A stretch of 64,000 bases of DNA from Sphaerisporangium sp. TRM90804 (GTDB lineage Bacteria; Actinomycetota; Actinomycetes; Streptosporangiales; Streptosporangiaceae): positions 62,001 through 126,000 of the forward strand of contig NZ_JARWAC010000013.1 of assembly GCF_029846175.1 (NCBI RefSeq), read 5' to 3'. Of this stretch, positions 59,996-64,000 are shown piece by piece. The notes under the pieces are model-generated. The model was not told the DNA's origin. It did not search any database and worked only from the letters and a program-made list of their open reading frames with translations. The position numbers were made by a program, and so were the translations under genes. Position 1 is the first letter of the stretch. Each line of letters opens with the position of its first letter.

Positions 59996-60808
59996 TCAGG
60001 CGCGGGCGGGGGTGGTGTCGCCGGCGGCGAGGGCGTCGGCGGCCCTGCGGCCCCAGGTCTGGTAGCGGCCGCGGCGGACCAGGCCGGGGAACCAGCGGGC
60101 GGCGGCCGCCCTGAGACGGTAGTCGGCGCCGACCACGTGCACCGGCCGGCCCGCCGCCACGGCGGCCAGGCCCTGGCGGGCGACGGCCTCGGGCGCGATC
60201 ACGCGGCCGAACCGGCCGCCCTTCGACCGCGAGCCCGCGGTGGCCACCGAGCCGGGGCACAGGGCGGTGACCGACACGCCCAGCCACTTCACCTCGCCGT
60301 GCACGCTCTGGCTGAACGAGACGACGAACGCCTTGCTGGCCACGTACGCGGCGCCGCCCGGGGCGGGCGCGAAGGCGCTCGCGGAGGAGAGGTTGACGAC
60401 CCCTCCGCGCCGCCGCGGCACCATGCCGGTGACGGCCGCGCGGGTCAGCCGGACGGTCGCGGCGATGTTGAGGTCGATGAGCCGCTCGTGCGCCCCCTCC
60501 TCCTGGTGGGGGAGCGGCCCGATGCGGCCCACCAGGCCCGCGCTGTTGACCAGCAGGTCGACCGGCCGCCCGGGGTCGGACAGCCGCAGTTCGACGGCGC
60601 GCAGCCCCTCGGGGCTGGTCAGGTCGGCGGCGATGGTCTCCACCTGGACGCCGTGCCGCGAGCGCAGCTCCCCGGCCAGGGTGTCCAGCGGCGCGGCCCG
60701 CCTGGCCACCACCACCAGGTGGTGGCCGCGGGCGGCCAGCTCGCGGCAGAAGGCCTCCCCTATGCCGCTGGAGGCGCCGGTGACGAGTGCGGTTCTCAAT
60801 TCTCCCAT
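59996..60808 (-). CDS. SDR family oxidoreductase
   Basis: This 270-residue classical SDR has T-G-A-S-S-G-I-G-E-A (residues 9-18), N-S-A-G near 86, catalytic Ser in N-L-S-S-A-S and Y-V-A-S-K near 155. It has the general layout of the DltE/YqjQ group. It could reduce a ketone on the aglycone or be unrelated. It is transcribed alone, leftward. The start at 60808 is chosen by alignment of the glycine motif; an upstream ATG at 60835 is in frame. Confidence 0.83.
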   Translation of the reverse strand: MGELRTALVTGASSGIGEAFCRELAARGHHLVVVARRAAPLDTLAGELRSRHGVQVETIAADLTSPEGLRAVELRLSDPGRPVDLLVNSAGLVGRIGPLPHQEEGAHERLIDLNIAATVRLTRAAVTGMVPRRRGGVVNLSSASAFAPAPGGAAYVASKAFVVSFSQSVHGEVKWLGVSVTALCPGSVATAGSRSKGGRFGRVIAPEAVARQGLAAVAAGRPVHVVGADYRLRAAAARWFPGLVRRGRYQTWGRRAADALAAGDTTPARA

Positions 60809-60882
60809 CTCCCGGATTTTATCAACGCAATTCATCGGCGACTATGCCGGAAAGCGGTCGGCAAATGGCGCTAGACGGCTTT

Positions 60883-60900
60883 TCTAGTGGTCCTCGAGGT
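60883..60900 (+). promoter_or_regulatory. SARP-type box before the second DUF1772 gene
   Basis: TCTAGTG (60883) and TCGAGGT (60894) are 11 bp apart, 60-77 bp upstream of the DUF1772 start. It lies in the divergent gap with the SDR gene. Confidence 0.4.
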
Positions 60901-60959
60901 GTTCATGACAGCTTTTCCAGCGTATATCCCGGCACTCTTTTCCGGATGAGTGGTGTGCC

Positions 60960-61421
60960 ATGTTGAGCGTCATATTGCCGATCTCCCTGCTGACCGGCGG
61001 GCTCGCCGCCGGCGCCCTGCTGCTGTCGGCGCTGGGCGGGGCGCCGATGCTGGTCGCCCTGCCGGTCGAGCAGTACGTGCCGGTGCACAAGTTCCTGGTC
61101 ACCCGCTTCGACCCGTTCATGCCGCTGTCGCTGGCGACGGCCATGGTCTGCGACGTCGTGGTGACGTTCCTGGCGCCCACCGGGCCGGCACGCCTCCTGG
61201 CCGCCGCCGGCGCGCTGCTGTACATCGCGGTCATGGCGGTGTCGCTCACCAAGAACGTCCCCATCAACCGGTGGATCGCGGCCCTGGACCCGGCCGACAT
61301 GCCGGCGGACTGGGCGAGCGTCGACCCCCGGTCGCGCTGGCGCGACTGGAACCTGGTGCGCACGTCCCTCGCGGTCGCCGGCCTGGTGGTGAACGTGTCC
61401 ATCGTCGGCGTCCTGCTGTGA
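60960..61421 (+). CDS. DUF1772 membrane protein (anthrone-oxygenase family), second copy
   Basis: This 153-residue protein has four hydrophobic segments with the family traits H-K-F-L-V-T-R-F-D-P-F-M-P, a Lys/Asn pair in T-K-N-V-P-I-N-R-W before the third loop, and W-R-D-W-N-L-V-R-T near the end. It parallels the protein at 46042 (H-x-L-L-G-R-H-W-D-P-L-M-P, N-V-P-L-N, W-x-W-H-T-L-R-T). The stop is coupled by GTGA to an ABM-type monooxygenase. This suggests that membrane anthrone oxygenase and ABM protein act together on the aglycone. Confidence 0.8.
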   Translation: MLSVILPISLLTGGLAAGALLLSALGGAPMLVALPVEQYVPVHKFLVTRFDPFMPLSLATAMVCDVVVTFLAPTGPARLLAAAGALLYIAVMAVSLTKNVPINRWIAALDPADMPADWASVDPRSRWRDWNLVRTSLAVAGLVVNVSIVGVLL

Positions 61422-61777
61422 CCGCGCCGCACGAGCCCGGCCTGCGCGTGCTGGTCTACCACCGCGCCCCCGACGGCCGGCCCGAGGCGGTGGTCGAGGC
61501 CTACCGGCGCGCGGCGCTCCAGCTGCGGGGAACCTCCGGGCTGCTCGCCTACGAGCTGCTGAGCTCGCCGGCCGACCGCGGGCGCCACCTGCTGGTCATG
61601 GACTGGACCGACCGCGGGGCGTTCACCCGCTGGGAGCGGGCCTTCCGAAGCGCCGGACATCCCTCGCCGCTGCGCCCCTACCAGGACCGGTCGCGTCCCG
61701 GCGGCCACTACGAGATCTACCTCGCGGCATCCCGCCCACGGCAAGATGGGAGTTCCACATGTCAGTCCCCCGGGTGA
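61418..61777 (+). CDS. ABM-type monooxygenase coupled to DUF1772
   Basis: This 119-residue ABM-like protein starts at GTG 61418 inside the DUF1772 stop. Pattern: R-V-L-V-Y-H-R-A-P on strand 1, L-L-A-Y-E-L-L-S-S on strand 2, L-V-M-D-W-T-D-R-G-A-F-T-R-W after it. It resembles the protein at 15240. Its last 19 bases overlap the next gene in another frame, so three genes are stacked with no gap. It is a third candidate for anthrone or quinol oxidation. Confidence 0.8.
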   Translation: MTAPHEPGLRVLVYHRAPDGRPEAVVEAYRRAALQLRGTSGLLAYELLSSPADRGRHLLVMDWTDRGAFTRWERAFRSAGHPSPLRPYQDRSRPGGHYEIYLAASRPRQDGSSTCQSPG

Positions 61778-62784
61778 GGCGGGCCGCCGCCGCGGCCCTG
61801 CTGCTCCTCGCCTCCTTCCTCGTCAGCGCGTTGGGCGCCGCGCCGGCGTCCGCCGGCCGGGTGCCGCTCGCCGCGCCCCCGGTCCTGAACGTCCACGTCT
61901 CGCCGGCCGGCTTCGTCATCCCCGGCGCCAACCCGCGCCCCCGCGGCCCGGTGACCTTTCGGGTGACCGCCGAGGGCGCCCACGGATACTGGTGGACGGT
62001 CTACAAGCTCAAGAACGGCGCCACGCTCACCCAGTTCGTCGACTGGATCACCAAAAGCGCGTCGCCCGACATGTCGGTGGCGCTTCCCGCGCTGCGCTCC
62101 CTTTACGACAACGTCGAATACTCGGGCGGCGCGAAGGTGTACCCGGGAAACACCGTCGAGCTCACCCAGACGCTGACCCAGGGCGACTACTTCTTCGGCT
62201 CCGCGGCCATCCCCGGGCCGCAGGTCCCCGGCGCCGCCCCCAGCGTCAAGAGCCTCGTCGAGGGGCGGCTGGACGTCGACGCGCTGAAGGCCGCCGTCCC
62301 GGCGGGTGAGGCCCCCGAGGCGCGGACCGCCGCCGAGCCCGCGCCGTCGCCCTTCGGGTGGCTGCAGGTCACCCAGGAGAACAGCCCCGCGCTGCCGCTC
62401 CCGATCGACGGCGTCGTCTACATGGGCAACCTGCTCGGCAAGGACTTCATGATCGCTTCCGGGTCGATCCCGGCCGACGGCAGGCTGCTGGTGCGCAACG
62501 ACAGCTCCCAGCCGCAGGAGGCCATGTTCCTGGAGCTGCTGCCGGGGGCGACCGACCGCGACATCCAGGCGTACTTCGACGCCCAGCTCGCCGGGCGCCC
62601 GCTGCCGCCACGGCCGTTCTTCGACTCGATCGGCGGGATGCTCGCGCTTTCGCCGGGCAAGCAGATGATGTTCAGCGTGCACCTGCCGCCCGGCCGCTAC
62701 GGCGTCTTCTCCTGGCTGCGCATCCCCGAGACCGGCATCGACGCCTGCGCCCTGGGCATGCACGAGATCATGACGCTGCGCTGA
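61759..62784 (+). CDS. Secreted two-repeat cupredoxin-like protein
   Basis: This 341-residue exported protein has a signal peptide ending in A-S-A (about residue 32). Two related beta-rich halves follow (about 45-150 and 200-340). Both run from a short F-x-I/V segment through an acidic helix (T-Q-F-V-D-W / I-Q-A-Y-F-D-A) to S/Y-P-G-x-x-x-x ... P/Q-G-D/R-Y. I see no Cys-His-Met copper set, so it is not a working blue-copper protein. A GGGAG site seven bases before the ATG and the overlap with the ABM gene support the start. The function is unknown; it lies among oxidation genes. Confidence 0.7.
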   Translation: MSVPRVRRAAAAALLLLASFLVSALGAAPASAGRVPLAAPPVLNVHVSPAGFVIPGANPRPRGPVTFRVTAEGAHGYWWTVYKLKNGATLTQFVDWITKSASPDMSVALPALRSLYDNVEYSGGAKVYPGNTVELTQTLTQGDYFFGSAAIPGPQVPGAAPSVKSLVEGRLDVDALKAAVPAGEAPEARTAAEPAPSPFGWLQVTQENSPALPLPIDGVVYMGNLLGKDFMIASGSIPADGRLLVRNDSSQPQEAMFLELLPGATDRDIQAYFDAQLAGRPLPPRPFFDSIGGMLALSPGKQMMFSVHLPPGRYGVFSWLRIPETGIDACALGMHEIMTLR

Positions 62785-62798
62785 CCCCGTGAGGCGAG

Positions 62799-62833
62799 GA
62801 CCGGCCCGGCACCGAGACGGTGCCGGGCCGGTC
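62799..62833. terminator. Strong hairpin, perfect 15-bp stem
   Basis: GACCGGCCCGGCACC pairs perfectly with GGTGCCGGGCCGGTC across a five-base loop between two convergent genes. Confidence 0.75.
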
Positions 62834-62866
62834 GCGTGCGCGCGGGCCGTGGAGGGCGGGCGCCCT

Positions 62867-64000
62867 TCAGCGCGTCAGCTCGGAGAGGACCCCGACCAGC
62901 TCCGCGGGAGCGGGCTGGCGGCGGGCCTCCCGCCGCAGCCGGTCGGCCGCCTCGGCGTGGGAGGCGTCGCCCAGCACCCGCGTCACCGCCTCGCGCACCG
63001 TCTCCGGGCCCAGCTCCGCGAACGGGACGACCCGCCCCGCGCCCGCCGCCGCGATCCGCTCGGCGCACAGCGGCTGGTCGCCGATGGAGGGGATCAGCAC
63101 CTGCGGGACGCCGCTCATGACGGCGGCCAGGGCCGTGCCCGGCCCTCCCTGGTGCACGACGGCCGCGCAGGAGGGCAGCAGCAGGTTCAGCGGCATGGAC
63201 TCCACCACCCGCACCCCGGCCGGGACGTCCCGAAGCATCTCCCGCTGCGCGGCGGTCACCGCCGCCACCACCTCGACGTCGAGCCCGCGCAGGCCGTCCA
63301 GCACGCTCTCCAGCGGCCGGAGGTGCCCGGCGGTCTTGGCGAACGTCGTGCCCCAGGTCACGCACACCCGGGGGCGCAGGGGCGGCGTGGAGAGCCACGC
63401 CGGCACGACCTCGGGCCCGTTGTAGGACAGCGGGCGCACCGTGCGGGCCTTGAGCACCCGCTCGATCTGCGCGCTGGGCGGGAACGGGTCGATCGTCAGC
63501 GTGCCCGAGGGGTCCACGCCGCGCACGCCGAACCGCTCCCACAGCGGCTCCAGCAGCTCGCGCTCCTCGGCGTGGCGCCAGTAGGTGAAGTCGACGCCGA
63601 AGATGTGCCGCACCGCCGGGACGCCGAGCAGCTCGGCGGAGATCAGCCCCGCGTACGCGCGCGGCTCGAACACGACCAGGTCGCAGCGCCAGGAGCGGGC
63701 CACGGCGAGCACGTCCCCGGTGACGGCCTCGGCCACGTGCGTGAACATGCGCATGGCGCGCACCGTGCGCTCGCGCGCGTGCCCGCGCGGGTCGTCCCCC
63801 TCGCGCGGCGCGACGCTGGCGGTGCGCCAGATGCCGCTGACGTCCACGTCGTCGCCGGCCACGACCGGGTACAGCCCGGCGCCCGCGACGTCGGCCGCGA
63901 GCGACGGCTGGCAGGCCACGCGCACCTCGTGCCCGGCCGCCTGCAGGGCCCAGCCGAGCGGCACCATCGGGCGGAAGTGCGAGGCCGTGGCCCACGATGT
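62867..64000 (-). CDS. EryCIII-type glycosyltransferase, N-terminus beyond window edge
   Basis: About 378 residues are present, and the frame continues through the right edge (the residues before the first internal Met read T-S-W-A-T-A-S-H-F-R-P-M-V-P-L). This matches the catalytic-His segment of its paralogues, so only about eight N-terminal residues are missing. The nucleotide-sugar site reads VVHQGGPGTALAAVMSGVP; paralogues have G-T-T-L-T-A, so this one differs at two of those positions. It is the fifth glycosyltransferase and shows that the cluster continues to the right. Confidence 0.88.
   Translation of the reverse strand, partial: TSWATASHFRPMVPLGWALQAAGHEVRVACQPSLAADVAGAGLYPVVAGDDVDVSGIWRTASVAPREGDDPRGHARERTVRAMRMFTHVAEAVTGDVLAVARSWRCDLVVFEPRAYAGLISAELLGVPAVRHIFGVDFTYWRHAEERELLEPLWERFGVRGVDPSGTLTIDPFPPSAQIERVLKARTVRPLSYNGPEVVPAWLSTPPLRPRVCVTWGTTFAKTAGHLRPLESVLDGLRGLDVEVVAAVTAAQREMLRDVPAGVRVVESMPLNLLLPSCAAVVHQGGPGTALAAVMSGVPQVLIPSIGDQPLCAERIAAAGAGRVVPFAELGPETVREAVTRVLGDASHAEAADRLRREARRQPAPAELVGVLSELTR

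Overview
The window is GC-rich DNA (about 72-73% G+C by eye) with tightly packed, often overlapping genes, many GTG starts, SARP regulators and secreted glucan-active enzymes. This points to a filamentous actinomycete. A Streptosporangiaceae-type genome such as Microbispora or Nonomuraea is my guess and is not proven by the sequence. No rRNA, tRNA, insertion sequence, phage gene or CRISPR array is visible.

Region 1 (1-14.8 kb) is carbohydrate-oriented chromosome. After the tail of a FAD oxidoreductase comes a sugar ABC importer, a GH1 beta-glucosidase and a LacI-family repressor in the cebEFG-bglC-cebR order. Upstream lie GGGAGCGCTCCC/TGAGAGCGCTCTCA-type operators, and a related site precedes a secreted GH16 glucanase at 11.3 kb. 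A GPP34 protein, a GNAT acetyltransferase, a secreted ricin-lectin/beta-helix protein, a DUF1996 protein and a DUF305-like lipoprotein fill the rest.

Region 2 (14.8 kb to the right edge, continuing beyond it) is a type II polyketide cluster for a heavily glycosylated aromatic compound. The minimal PKS is split: KS-alpha and KS-beta are at 39.5-42.0 kb and the ACP is at 16.8 kb. Tailoring of the nascent chain is encoded by a ketoreductase, a TcmN-like aromatase, TcmI- and TcmJ-like cyclases, an ActIV-like metallo-hydrolase, a SchA/CurD protein and three ABM-type monooxygenases. Oxidation is provided by two DUF1772 (anthrone-oxygenase family) proteins, two FAD hydroxylases and one P450. Precursor supply comes from an AccD-AccA fusion and an AccC, with no biotin carrier seen. 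Deoxysugar genes (thymidylyltransferase, 4,6-dehydratase, 2,3-dehydratase, 3-ketoreductase, 3-dehydrase, 4-ketoreductases, a 4-epimerase-like protein) and five glycosyltransferases imply several 2-deoxy and 2,3-dideoxy hexoses. No 3,5-epimerase is seen, so D-sugars are expected. An ABC exporter serves transport or resistance.

Two SARP regulators (30.2 and 34.1 kb) sit in the centre. Upstream of most cluster operons I find heptamer direct repeats of the TCGAA/TCGAG type spaced exactly 11 bp, the known geometry of SARP sites. They tie in odd members such as a secreted BNR beta-propeller and a small membrane protein. A MazG/methyltransferase/MerR island (44.1-45.9 kb) lacks such boxes and looks like an intruder. 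Several proteins look like catalytically damaged paralogues: a PEP/pyruvate-binding-domain protein, a nucleotidyltransferase, an SDR and a FAD enzyme. These, plus a 52-codon gene coupled to accC, are the most unusual content.
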